A DNA stretch of 64,000 nucleotides, from contig CM043944.1 of the NCBI GenBank assembly GCA_014529385.2, forward strand, positions 69,552,895 through 69,616,894. Reading direction: 5' to 3'. Within the stretch, counting starts at the first letter, position 1. Each line of letters starts with the position of its first letter. The position numbers and the translations under genes are program-made. The notes beneath the pieces were generated by a model, which worked only from the letters and a program-made list of their open reading frames with translations, was not told where the DNA came from and searched no databases. Shown here in pieces: positions 1-11,291 of this stretch. This DNA comes from Adiantum capillus-veneris (Eukaryota; Streptophyta; Polypodiopsida; Polypodiales; Pteridaceae).

Positions 1-1800
1 GGTGGCTTTCTTGATATCCAAATTCAATTTTGATTGTGCAAGTGTAATGTATAACATAAATCTAATCTTCCTTGAGTTTTGGGGGACCTAATATGCTATA
101 TAGCATAGTATATGATGATGGTTGAGTTTTTTGATTGCTGAAGAATACGATACATTTTAGAGTAGCAAGTATAACTTTCTCAATATTTCTAGTTTCTTAG
201 GCCAATTGTGTGTATTTTGTAGGTAGTAACCATACCTGTCATAATAATCAATATCTAATTCTCCTAAATGATTTTCTCGATCATATTAAACTGATCATTT
301 AATGTGGGGAAGTGCCAAGGGAGAAAAAGCTAGAATATTGGTTAAGCTAGCAGACCGGCCACAGTAGGGATCCAAAGGAGGGAAAATAGGGATCCAAAGG
401 GGGGGCCATCTGCAAAAGAGCCATGTGAAACAATGGGCCAAAAAGACCCTAAGGTTCAGCCCATTAAGACTTCCAAAATGCTAAGGTTCCAAAATTCAAA
501 GGTTGTGTCCAAAGGTCAACCCTAGGGAAAATTGGATGCTTAGTGTGTGCCCTAAAAAGTCTTTGCACATCCCTACATGGGAGGGGGCGAGCCCCAAAGC
601 TAGGGGATGAGAGAGAAAGCCACACACACACACACAGGCTCCCTTTACACAAAGGGAATGAGGGACACATGTCAGCTCCCTAGGCCAGATGCCCACAAGG
701 TGTGCCCAATTCCTATTGGAAGACCCTTGAAGTGGACCAATGAGAATTAAGCTAGAGTAAATCTAGTTTAATTAATTTAAAAACATTTAATAAAAGAAAC
801 CAATGAGAATTAAGTCTCCTAGAAGACTATTGGGCAGTCTCCCAAGGGGTCCAATGAGCATTCAGGAGCCCCATGGCTTGCCTGATTCCTATTGGCCAGG
901 AGGCAAAGGGGTCCAATGAGAGTTTAGTTTAATTATTTAATTACCTAAAGCTCTCACAAAAGGGGAAAGGGGGACACATGTCAGAAGGCTATCACTTATG
1001 CTGCTTAATTCCTATTGGCTTGACCTGGGGAGGTCCAATGAGGCAAAAGCCAGACCTAATTAGCAGCTAGGGCTCGCCCAAGAGAGAGGGGGGGCTGATT
1101 TTTTCTTGGCATTGACACACACACACTCACACTTGACCATGTGTGAAGGAAGAATACTCTATCTCCTCCCAAGCTTTAATGGAGAGCTCATCACCTACTC
1201 CAAGCTTGTGAGATAGAAGCCTACATCAACACTCTCTTGGCATATGGATGCAAATCCAACCAAGAGCCAAGCTTCAATGCATGCTCATCTTCTCTACCAA
1301 GCTAAGCTATGCTAATATGAGTGATTATGTGAGGAGATGTACATCTTTCTCGTAAGATACTTCTTTTTCTTCTCAATCTACTCTCATACCCTGCTAGCTC
1401 TCACCATCTTCGAAGGTGTGTGAGGTCTTGGGTCTGAGAACGGGGATAATTCAAGTTGTGTTTGATTAAGTGTTTTGCTTGGTGTATGAAGCTTCCATCT
1501 TCATTGCACTAGCTAGTCTTGAAGGAACACAAAGAATTGTATTGTACAATGTCTCTCTTGATGGGAGAAACCATAATACAAAGCCTTTTGGAGGGGGGAC
1601 CGGCTCCATGCAAATCCGGTCCTCAACTGTTGTCAATAGCTTAATTGCTCTCTCTTTTGAAAGTATTGTCGATGCTATCTAACTTGGTGTTATGCTTTTT
1701 GTTGCTCTCTCCACCCAAGCACTCTTGTAATTCTCATTAGGAATCTATTCTAATGAAATGCCCACTATATTCATGCTAATTTCCGCTACACATAAGATTT
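1..1800. other. Non-coding repeat-like DNA, possible LTR remnant
   Basis: I see no convincing gene here. Short open frames exist but lack recognisable domains. Between about 715 and 1045 the words CCTATTGG and TCCAATGAG recur several times, alternating in orientation. From about 1080 to 1790 the sequence looks like the transcribed part of an LTR: a pyrimidine-rich stretch, then T-rich leader sequence, then AATGAAAT-like words before 1765. This could be a solo or decayed LTR, but no matching second copy or target duplication was found, so the call is tentative. Confidence 0.25.
715..1045. repeat. Cluster of alternating CTATTGG / CCAATGAG motifs
   Basis: At least four CCAATGAG and three CTATTGG words occur within about 330 bp, often as a pair with 15-25 bp between (for example near 710-750, 889-920 and 1012-1042). 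Such pairs are imperfect inverted repeats. CCAAT words can bind NF-Y in plants, but here they may equally be internal structure of an LTR. Confidence 0.35.
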
Positions 1801-4280
1801 TAGGCCATTAAATGTTACAATACCAATCATAGACTACAAACTTGGCTAGATATTGAGTAGTTTCTATGAGTTTCTAGAGGTCATAATGCTAAACCCAATT
1901 TTTTCATGTTTGCTGTATTTAGCACTTTATCATTGTCCCCAAGGTTCCACTTAGTAAGAGATCCATTATCCTTTTGACATGCTCCATGGCTCCTTTTGAA
2001 TCCAAAGGCCCAAATGGAACTAAGAAAACATGTATATAGTATCTGTATTGAGCGTGACTATAGAAACTTTGATGATAGGTCCGCAGAATGGCAAAAATGC
2101 AACTTTTTTGTACCTATTTTTTATTCCCAAAAACAAATTAGTGAGGTAAAAGCAACTATATGTTTTGATCACCAACCCATTGAAGTTAACGGGGCACTTT
2201 ATCTCATGTCCTACAAAAATCCCCACTCTTACTTATATGCAATCAACCATAAGAAATTGCTGTTTTGGGCAAAATGCAGTGGTCCATCAACTTTGGAGGC
2301 TTGTAGTGACCAAGGGATAGGAAACTTACAAGTTTCTCATTTTTTCCATATGTAGTAGTTCTTGAACTATAAGCTCATGAAAGGATTTTTCAAATGAGTG
2401 GATGTACTATGGTTTTGGAAATTTTTTCCAAAACCCTGAAAGGACACTTTTATGTCTTGTTAGGTTACCATTCTAGTGTTAAGAGCACTAATGATTTGAA
2501 TTGTTTTGAAGGGTTGTGGACAACAAAAAATTTCATTGATCCAAGAAGGGGTCATCATTGAAATATATTGCAAAATGTGGCTAGTTAGAGCCATTCCACT
2601 TCTTTTGACTAAAAGTTGTATACATGCTAGACCATAGCTTGGTCTAAAGTGAAAATGTTTTCATTTGAGCTAGTGTTTGCCCAAATTTTTGGGAGAGCTT
2701 TAAGTTGTAAAATTTGGCTTTCAAGAGCCGCTTACTTTCATCAAAGTTGCATTATTTCTAGCTCTTGGCTTGTTTTAAATTCCATATTTCAAGTAAGCTA
2801 ACACTTAATCAACTTTTGAATCATGCATGAGAGACTTCCAAATTGCAAAATTTGCTTATGTAGAAGCTCATTCTCTCTCATTGCTGCATGCATAAATTTT
2901 CTATCAAAGAGCATCATGTGCTTAACAAAAGGCACTTTTTTCCCTTGGTTTTTTTCCCTTTGGAAAATTCGGGTATGCAAGACTCTAGCTTTAGGATTTC
3001 ATTAATGTTTTCTTTTTGTGCTTTTGGATTTCAATAAAAGGCCTTTGGAGCTTGTGTTTACACTTAGCTTCAATCACCTTGGGTTGTAATAAAAAGATCA
3101 AGAGACTTCTCTACCAAGTGGATGCTTGCTCAAGGATGCTCAAACGAGCATGAATAGGTGAAATCCTTTCATGATTTTGCTCTTTTGTTCATCTCTGCAT
3201 TCCCCATGCTTGGTTACGTGAAATTTGCTTCTAAGCTATGGTTCTTTCATGTTCAAATCCTAGGCATACTAAAGTTTCAACATTTTGCTTTGTGAATATT
3301 AACTCGTCAAAAAATTAGGTTTTATGTGTGCTAATCATAGGTAATTGGTCTTGACCTTAGGTTAATGTAGGTTCATTTCTCACTATTCCTAGACTCTTAG
3401 TGATAGTCTTAATACTCCATTCATTTTTAACATGACCTAGGCCTATGATTAAGCTTTCGTCCCTTAGTCCATTTACCATTAGCATCTCATGTTTGAAGCA
3501 ATAAAAAGTGCTAAAAATTGAAACAATGAAACAAAAAATTTTCAAGAAAAAGTAGCAAAAATGTTACTAGACACATGAAAAGAAAATTTATATGTTATGT
3601 TGTGTCTTTGTGAGGCTTGGTGCCTTATTGGTACTTTGCAGGCGAGGGGAATCACCTTGGCTCGCTTGGTCAAGGCCGTAAACCGATGCCCTGGGCTGAT
3701 AGGGGTTAGCTATCACCTTGATAGGCTAGTAGGCTTTTGGAACACCTTCTTGAGGGTTCAAGGAGCTAAGAGTTGTACCTATACTTGCCTTGGGGTGGTA
3801 GCCTTGTATTGTGCTTTACGTTTTTCTATGAATGACAAAAACAAAATTTCCATGAGCTTCAAAAAGCTGTCACAATGTACGAATAGATTAGGAGCTTTTT
3901 TATATCCCGTAGACATGATAGACTATTGGTCACATAGTTTTTAGGCTAATAGGTTTATGAACTTGCATTAGACTAGGGTCTTAACTGATTGCTTGTGTTT
4001 CATGCATAAAACTAAAATTTCAAGTGGTTTAATCTTCATGATAGTTAGGTGTTTTTTTGATTTATATTGTTTAGTTTTTGACTTTGACTCACCCATTTTT
4101 TAGAAGCAAAAACTTCACTCTACATGATTGTTCATTGTACTTTATGTTTTTATCCTTGTTGGCATTTGATGCTCATTACTTGTTCTTATGATTTGCAACT
4201 CAACATTTCTTCCATGGACTTGCTTTCTACCATGTCACCGTGTTTTGCTTCAGTGGCACACAAAGACATGTGCCAAATTA
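1800..4280. other. Unassigned decayed repeat DNA
   Basis: No domain-bearing ORF was recognised over about 2.5 kb. Around 2930-2985 there is a paired TTTTTTCCC motif that also appears near 24028-24050 and, on the other strand, near 53108-53140. The segment lies directly upstream of a polypurine tract and LTR start at 4281-4293, so it is probably the decayed internal part of a plus-strand LTR retrotransposon. Confidence 0.3.
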
Positions 4281-5210
4281 GGAAGGGGGGAATGTTAGCA
4301 GTGTCTAGCACACGCTACACCGATTATGCATCAAGCGGGAGATGTGCTATGGATGTGCACAATATTTCCAACTCACTTTGTATAAGCTCTTGGGCTCATT
4401 GGGAGTTCCAAAGTTGTATACACTACCTAGAGGGCTCAAACTCAAATCCATAGTAGAAGGGATTGTGATGAAAGCCTTTATAAGGAAACCTTTATGCAAG
4501 GAGGCTTCATTCTTGAGTATCCACTCTTGAGGATCCACTTTTGAGAGCTCTTTCTCTCTTGAGTGTTCACTCTATTGATGGCCTAGCCTTGAGCTTAATT
4601 CCCATGCTTAAGAGGCTAGTGCGAATCCATTATAGTTAGAGAACTATTTCTTAATCTAATATGTACTTTCTCATTAGTCTTAATTCTTCTATTCCATTAT
4701 GTCATAAAGTAGTTTCACCTTTCTCATTATTCTAGATTTAAGTGTGTGTGATGACTTCTTACTTATTAACCACTTCTATCCTTCTATGAGCATTCAATTT
4801 GCAATATTTAACATCTCCATTAGGTTGATTAAGTTGGTTCTTAATCTTGTAATTAGTGTATGTGCCCTATTGTTTTCTTGTGTGTGGATGGGTTTTATGA
4901 AACTTTAGCACCATTCACCTTGTCTGTGTAGCTTTTGATGAAGTGCCTTGATTGGCATGTGGTGAATAGAGAGGCCAACACCAATGCATTTTGTGTGTGA
5001 TTATCAAGACTGTGTTTAGAGATTCTAGTCTATGGAAAGTCATTATTTGGTGGGCTTAGTGTGTGTAGGTGATGCTTGATTGATGATGTGATTAGAGTTA
5101 GTGATTAATGACTAATCTCCATTGCATTGGATGAGCATAATCTTGAATCCTCTCATTTGATACATCTGATGCTCGTGCTTCCATGCCCTAGCGGGGTTAC
5201 CGATCCTAGG
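4281..5210 (+). mobile_element. Polypurine tract and start of a decayed plus-strand 3' LTR
   Basis: A purine run (GGAAGGGGGGAA, 4281-4292) is followed at once by TGTTAGCAG, the layout of a polypurine tract meeting the 5' end of a 3' LTR. The next roughly 0.9 kb is non-coding, with TC-rich and T-rich parts, as expected of an LTR. The right end is not defined because no second copy is in the window. The arrangement is very similar to that at 24406-24420. Confidence is moderate for the junction and low for the extent. Confidence 0.4.
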
Positions 5211-7014
5211 ATTGATAATTTTGTTGGCCTTGGATTGATTAGGATATGCTACAATTGACCCCAACACCAAGATAGATTAGGACAAGACTATGCCAAAATC
5301 AACATAGAAATATTAAAGAGAAACACCAAGGAGGATAGGTATAGTCCTTAGTAGTATAAAGGGAGCACGTGTCTGACGCACTGCTCTATTGGATAGAGAA
5401 GCAAAGTGAAGTATGATTTTAGAGAACATCCAAAGGATGCTTGGAATTACTCCATGCAAACAAGATAGCAAAGAAATGCTAGGTAAGCTTGCAAGTGAAA
5501 AAGAAATGGTTACTATTCTTAGCATCCAGAAAAATGAAGAGCAGATAAAGTTTTAGGTAAAGCCTTCAAAGGAAATTCTTGCAGATGTCAGCCTTGGACA
5601 TCAGTGGCTAGACCAACACAAGGCCCATAGAAAGGATACAATGTTGATACTCTCTTTCCCAAGAAGTAAAAAGAAAAATATACATGTACCATTAATGCTA
5701 GATTCAGACTTGCACAAGTCACAAGAATCAAAAGACAAATCTTACAGACAAAGGTAAAACTAAAGTGACCTTCTACCAACTACCATGAAATGTGTGACAT
5801 CATATGAATCAACATCAAAGAACCCTCATGGATCAGCTTCTTCAAGAAATGAGGCTTTCAAAACTTCAATTCAATTGCTAATCCAACTGAAACCTCTAAG
5901 AAGACATCCAAAAAATCAAAGGTATATCAGCCCAGGTACTTAAGAAAGCAAAAGATAGTCAAGCAAGTGTTTGTTCTGAGTTGTTTAGTAAAAGTCAATG
6001 ATCCGGTGTGAATTGAAGACACCAGATCAGAACAAAAATACAAAGACAAGGGATGGATAGCATCACAATGGAGCTTGAAAGAACATGAGTACTATAAAGG
6101 TAAGAAACAACTATGAGTACCAAAACCGTAGGTTAGAGCATATGAAGTAAAATGAGACCCTCCCAAGAAAGAAGTCCCACTAGGTATAAACCTCAACAAT
6201 ATCCCAGAATACCTAAGAAGCAGGTGTACATCAGAACAACATCAACATCAAGAGGATAAAGAACAAAGAAGGACGCGAAGGATTCTTCGTCTTGAAACAA
6301 AGGTTCTACACACGCTAGACAAAGATTTGTCTACCAATCAATGAATGACCAACTACAACTACAACACAATTGCATGAAGATCTCAAGAGCTCAACAAGAC
6401 ATAGTGGCGAGTAAAGTCAACAAAGAAGCTATGAAGGTAATGGAGAGATTTGGATTCCTAAGTCATCCAATGTTCCGAGTCAAAACTCAGATGAATGCAG
6501 TCAACCAAGGCCTACAATAACCTCAAAGGCTCCTTACAATAGTCCTAGTGGATAATCAAACAGACAATGGAGTCTTCATAGTCAAAGAGGGACAGCCCAA
6601 CCAACACGAATGCAGATTCAAAGATGATTAAACAAGTATGGCAAAAGAAGCCTTCAATACCAACTTGGTCCATGAATAATCCTCTTTTTGAGGATTTAAG
6701 ATTACTTTTACCTGAATAAATATTTGTAGTTAGCTCAAGAATGTAAAAAGTCAAGTCGTCGGGGTGCAAAAACACTCTTTGGCATAAGTAGAGTTAGGCT
6801 GCTGAGCCAAAAAATGAGCAAATCATTATATAGTCCCAAAGCTTCAAGTCATTTATACTATGTGCTAAGAGTCGTAGTTATTAGGCTTATGCTCAAGCTA
6901 GAAGAGTTGAGCATATCTAAGTCGTGTCGCTCTCGCTGAATGAGATGAGCATAAGAGTCAAAGATTATTAACTTAATCATGGTGGAGTGACGTAGAGTCC
7001 AACACTCATGTACA
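5211..7014. other. Unassigned decayed sequence left of the gypsy element
   Basis: About 1.8 kb of A-rich plus-strand sequence. Its codon-like texture (many AAG, CAA, GAA words) is broken by frequent stops in all frames. It looks like a degraded coding region of a transposable element, but I could not assign a domain. The gypsy element at 7020-23632 was inserted into this sequence, so it continued originally into 23638 onward. Confidence 0.25.
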
Positions 7015-7019
7015 GTGAA
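7015..7019. repeat. Target-site duplication GTGAA (left)
   Basis: GTGAA lies immediately left of the LTR at 7020 and the same five bases lie immediately right of the other LTR, at 23633-23637. A 5-bp duplication is the normal product of Ty3/gypsy integrase. Confidence 0.93.
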
Positions 7020-7399
7020 TGTTGTGGGTTAGGTCAACACATGAACATCATACACAGCAAGAATAACCATCTACTCCACCATACTTCATTAACAACAATT
7101 CAGACACAGTAAACATGACTACTCAAAAATATCAGAGTAAGCAGAGACAATACACTGAATAGTTGTTGCACTGCACCATCATCATCACATTCATATCAGA
7201 GAACAGATACCCCTTGCGCAGATACATTCCCCACTTATATAGATAAATCCGACTTACCTACCCAGTCACAAGACATTCAGCAGACTGCAACTGAAAGACA
7301 GTTACATCCGACTTAGCAAAATACAGCTCAGTAAATATCCGATAAGTCAAAATCCGACTTAGCTATTCAGAGTCAGTTTCTAACATGTGCCTCTCAACA
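7020..7399 (-). repeat. 3' LTR of the gypsy element
   Basis: 380 bp, read on the minus strand as TGTTGAGAGG...CCCACAACA, so it has intact TG...CA ends. It differs from the 5' LTR at five places, four of them transitions. To its right lies a G-rich but weak polypurine-like stretch read on the minus strand as CACCGGGGCGTGCCATG. Confidence 0.93.
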
Positions 7400-7459
7400 C
7401 ATGGCACGCCCCGGTGGTAGATTTCGCAGAAATCTGACCCGGATTCACATATCCCTTGA

Positions 7460-8335
7460 TCAGGAATCCACCCTCTGCTGCACAGCTTCTTCCTTACTCT
7501 GGTCCTCAGCATTCACTTTATGATCCACCAGCTCTGCTTCCTTTACTGCATCTGATTCTGCTGCATCAGCTTTTCCCATTTCCACCTCTTGTGCTCTATC
7601 TGCAATCACAGTATCAATCTGCTCTTCTGCCACTTTCTCCTCAGCTACATCCTGCATCAAAAAACTATTAGTAAAATTCTCCTCTTTCTTTTCTGCCTCT
7701 GCAAGCTGCTGTCTCTGATTCTCTTCCATCTGCTGAACCTGCTGCTTCAAACAGTCTCTCTCCTTTTGCAATTCCTCCACTTCCTTCAACAATTGTGCTT
7801 CTACCTCATGCACTAACCCTGCCTTTAGCACCTCATATGGATACTTAATGACAAATCTCATTCTTTCCTTGGTCTTTTGCCACATCTCCTGTGCAACCAA
7901 AGCTAACTGCTGCTTGAGAATAGACACTTCTCCTTCTTTCATTAATACTGCACTCAAGCTAATTTCCTCTTGTGCCAACATCTGTTTCTCTAATATCTGC
8001 AAAGGTTCCAATATCAACCTCTGCATCTCCACAGTGACCTGTAACTCTGCATTCCTCTTTGCCATGTCTTCCAATTCCAAAGCAACCGCTGCCTCCACTT
8101 TCTCAGTCCATTGCTTAAACTCCCCCAATGATCTCTTCACTTTTGCTAACTCCATCTTCTGTTTCCCCACTGTTTCCTCCATATCCTGCTCATACTTTAC
8201 TTTCATCATAGCTATCTGCTCTTCAAACTCTTTCACCTGTGACACCTGTCCTTTAAACTCCATCAACTTTTCTGCATTCCTTTCAGCTTGCATACTCTGA
8301 ACCTTCAGCATATTATTCTGCTACCTCACAAATTC
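7460..8335 (-). CDS. Gypsy post-integrase region, C-terminal coiled-coil part
   Basis: The open frame 8311-7460 encodes 283 residues rich in E, K, Q and M with long heptad-like runs, so it is predicted to form a coiled coil over most of its length. It ends at TGA 7462-7460, just before the 3' LTR. It is in the same frame as the segment to its right and is separated from it only by TAG codons at 8338-8336 and 8323-8321, with 12 bases of open frame between them. Its position after integrase is where env-like or extra ORFs sit in Athila/Tat elements. I recognise no named domain and no membrane segment, so its function is unknown. It probably was the C-terminus of a longer post-pol protein before stop mutations. 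Confidence 0.6.
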
Positions 8336-9046
8336 CTACACCTGCTGCAGCATCTGAACTACTTTATCACTGTCCAATTTCCCAGTATCTACTGATACTC
8401 CAGAGACTTCCTCAGTACTAAAGTCTAATCTGGAAAACACTCTGCTGACTGGTTCAGACTTCTTCCTCTTGTTGGATAGTGTGAAAGCCTTACCAAGCTT
8501 TATTGGTGTTTCCTCTGCTTTTACCTGCATTGGTGAATCAACATCCATGGTACCAAATTCTGCAAACTGCATTTTTGCTGTGATTTCTTCAAAGGCCTCT
8601 CCTGGAGTATATTTGGCTTTCACCAAATCCTCATAAGCCTCCATATGCTTAGCATTAAACTTCACAAATCCTGTCTTTTCAGAATGCACCATGATGGGAT
8701 GCTCAATCTGAACTGGCTGCTGCTTCTCCTGCACCAGTTTTTCTGCTTTCACAGGCCACCTTGCTTCACCATTCTGTACTCTCTGTGCAAAAAAAAACAA
8801 TGCTGACAAGTAACCACATAACCTACTATTTGCCTGTGTCTTCCTCTTGTTTGAAGAATGAATCTCTGCTGCCAACTTTTCATACACCCAGTGAGCCCAG
8901 CTCACTTCTCCTCCCTGCTCTGCATAGCTTAATGGTGCAAAGTTTTCTTTTGACATATAATCAAACTTCACAATGAAGCATAGCCTCTCCAAGTACCACT
9001 TAAGCTGCTCTCTCCTAGCATATGCCACATTCTTTAACATGTAATA
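8336..9046 (-). CDS. Gypsy post-integrase region, middle part
   Basis: The frame 9040-8336 encodes 234 residues. The first part contains aromatic-rich blocks (for example YLERLCFIVKFDY and VSWAHWVYEKLAAEI) that recall the helical domain found in many plant retrotransposon extra ORFs. The second part is charged and ends at TAG 8338-8336. The preceding frame ends at TAG 9049-9047 and continues into this one without a shift, so the two are fragments of one reading frame. The weak domain resemblance is from memory and needs a profile search. Function is unknown. Confidence 0.55.
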   Translation of the reverse strand, partial: YYMLKNVAYARREQLKWYLERLCFIVKFDYMSKENFAPLSYAEQGGEVSWAHWVYEKLAAEIHSSNKRKTQANSRLCGYLSALFFFAQRVQNGEARWPVKAEKLVQEKQQPVQIEHPIMVHSEKTGFVKFNAKHMEAYEDLVKAKYTPGEAFEEITAKMQFAEFGTMDVDSPMQVKAEETPIKLGKAFTLSNKRKKSEPVSRVFSRLDFSTEEVSGVSVDTGKLDSDKVVQMLQQV

Positions 9047-10653
9047 CTACCTGCCTCCTTCTCTTGGACCAAACTCCTTTTTCAGTGCTTCCTCTGAACA
9101 CTTTGGAATAGGTGTATTAGGATGCAAAGGCAGCTTGAACACCTCAGACACCAACTCCACATTGAGTACCACATGCGGTGACACTCTCCCCTTAGTCTTC
9201 CTAAGTATTTCCAACTGAGACTTTGCATATACATTGTTTCTACATTCTTCCCAAGGCAGAATGGCAAACTCATACAATCCTACCTGCTGCAACCATATGG
9301 CGTTGCGCTCTGCCTGACAATCTATGTCAACTTTGAAGTCCATAAAAGGGTCCATTAATGCTTGCATCACCTTACCTTCTGACACAGGAGTCGGCGTTGG
9401 CGTTTCCTCTTCTGCAGAGTCACTGTTTTCGTCTGCACTGCTAACGTCAAGCCACATAGGCAAAGCTTTGCTTCTCAAACGTCGCCCCGAACCTTCGGTC
9501 TGCTCCTCATCAGGGTGTGGTTGCATGGCCATCAATTGCTTTGCTTTCGGCATGGCAGGACTGAATAAAGCTTCTTCAAGCGAAAACCCGAATGCTCCGC
9601 GCTGCTGCATGTGTACTGAACTTTTGTTGCATGTATGATTATACTCGCTGCACCATGCACACATATCTCCACCCGGTATCCTTGAAGTGCTACGAAACTT
9701 CTTTTCAGCACACTCCCCGAAGTTATTAATCGGGCCTAATAATTTCTTATTAAAAATTCCGACTTGGTCAGTTCCGACACAGGTACTCTTCCAACATCTG
9801 CAATGTTGAATCGGATGTGCACTTTGGAACTGCCTACTTCCTCCAACCCGTGAATTATATGGGTTACTATGAAAAGACCTCCTCAAATCCATGCAAGCCA
9901 GCATTTTTCCTTTTCCTTTTGCTGATTCTGAATCTCCTGACTGTAGGGGTATTACAGTCATACAGGCTACACTTGGCCAGTCCAAATGAGGTGGCTTTCC
10001 CTGAAATTTCTTCAGCCTGAAACCATTAACTGCCTTTTCCACTCTTGTACCAAACACATCAGCTATGATGAATGTCCCTTGTCCTTTATCCTGCACAATC
10101 TGATATGGTCCCTGATATCTCAATGACAATTTACCAGGATGTGGTCCCAGCTTAGAGTTGTACAACATTACCCAATCTCCAACCTGAAAGATCTTGAACT
10201 TCACATTCTTGGTCACCCATGCTTGTCTTCTTCTTTGTATGACTTCAGTAATGTAAGAGCTTACCAACCTATCCTCCTCCAGCTGCATCAGATACTTGTT
10301 CCTGTGTAGTACTGACAACTTTGGAGACTGCTTCTCTGCTGAGACTCTTAAACTTGGTACCACAAACTCCATAGGCACCACAGCTTCCAGCCCATACACC
10401 AACTTGAATGGTGTCATACCAGTAGTGACTTTGAAAGCTGTTCTAAAGGACCATAAGGCAGAATCCAACTTATCATCCCAATCCTTCTGATTCTCTGTCA
10501 CAATCTTTTTCAAAATCCTTACCAGTGTTTTGTTGGAGCTCTCAGCCTGACCATTAGCCTGTGGATGATATGCTGTAGACTTCTTGTGCATAATCATATG
10601 TGTCCTTGTTAGCTCTGAAATTACTTCATTCAGAAAATGAGTTCCTCTGTCAC
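9047..10653 (-). CDS. Gypsy integrase (C-terminal half) plus post-integrase extension
   Basis: This is the 3' part of pol after the CACTA insertion. It opens with the second catalytic Asp in SDRGTHF (about 10653-10633), then the AYHPQANGQAES block with the catalytic Glu of the D-D-E triad. The C-terminal GPY/F-type module follows (VGDWVMLYNSKLGPHPGKL, with RYQGPY) near 10180-10090. After about 10000 the frame continues with a Cys/His-containing linker, an acidic Ser/Glu/Thr/Pro stretch and the start of a helical region, then stops at TAG 9049-9047. No chromodomain is seen. Joined to the right-hand part at the TTA duplication, the frame is continuous, so the insertion broke a previously open integrase gene. 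Confidence 0.88.
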
Positions 10654-10656
10654 TTA
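10654..10656. repeat. CACTA target-site duplication TTA (left)
   Basis: TTA precedes the terminal CACTACAAGAGG and is repeated after the other terminus at 18396-18398. Three-base duplications are characteristic of CACTA transposons. Confidence 0.93.
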
Positions 10657-10668
10657 CACTACAAGAGG
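10657..10668 (+). repeat. CACTA left terminal inverted repeat
   Basis: CACTACAAGAGG, a perfect 12-bp match to the reverse complement of 18384-18395. The CACTA start is the family signature recognised by the transposase. Confidence 0.95.
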
Positions 10669-10681
10669 TTATGTGCTCTTG

Positions 10682-10930
10682 TGACGCTCTTAGCGACGGA
10701 AATACACTGGGTTTTTATAACCCCCGGCGTCGCTATAAGCGTCGCTAAAAGCGTCGCTACGAGAGCGTCGCTATATGCGTCGCTATAGGCGTCGCTATAG
10801 GCGTCGCTATAGACGTCGCTATATAGCGACGCTCATAGCGACGCCTATAGCGACGCTCTCACAGAAGAGTATAGCGACGCATATAGCGACGCTACAGAGC
10901 CATAAATAGCGACGCATATAGCGACGCCTG
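10682..10930. repeat. CACTA left subterminal repeats
   Basis: The 9-bp word GCGTCGCTA occurs seven times, with one ACGTCGCTA variant, between about 10729 and 10822. Its complement TAGCGACGC then occurs about seven times to 10927. The two blocks face each other and could fold into a long imperfect hairpin. In En/Spm, short subterminal repeats are bound by TNPA, which brings the ends together. The same role is inferred here. Confidence 0.85.
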
Positions 10931-11291
10931 AGAGAATATTTTTTTGGTGGCAGGGCATTGAATGCCTGCCACCCATCAACCATATTGTACTTGATTCACT
11001 TTTTAAAAAAAGTGCAAAGGTAAATAATAGACCCAAAATAGTCACCCACAAGACGCATTGTTTGCAAAATTGACAATTGTACACATCATAGACAAACTGA
11101 ATTGATTGGCAAATGTAATAATGACAATTGTACAACATCATAGGCATAAAGAATTGATTGGCAAAAGGAATTGCGGTGACAAATGTAATAATATACATGG
11201 TTCAAAAAGACGTATAAAATCCGTCTCATGATACATAAGCTATGAGAAACCCTAAACTAATGCTATCTAGATACGGCTAAACTGACGTCGT

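Noticed and set aside
5211-7014. Possible endogenous pararetrovirus
   Set aside because: The A-rich texture and the GAAGGACGCGAAGG-type region suggested it, but no movement, coat, protease or RT motif could be read.
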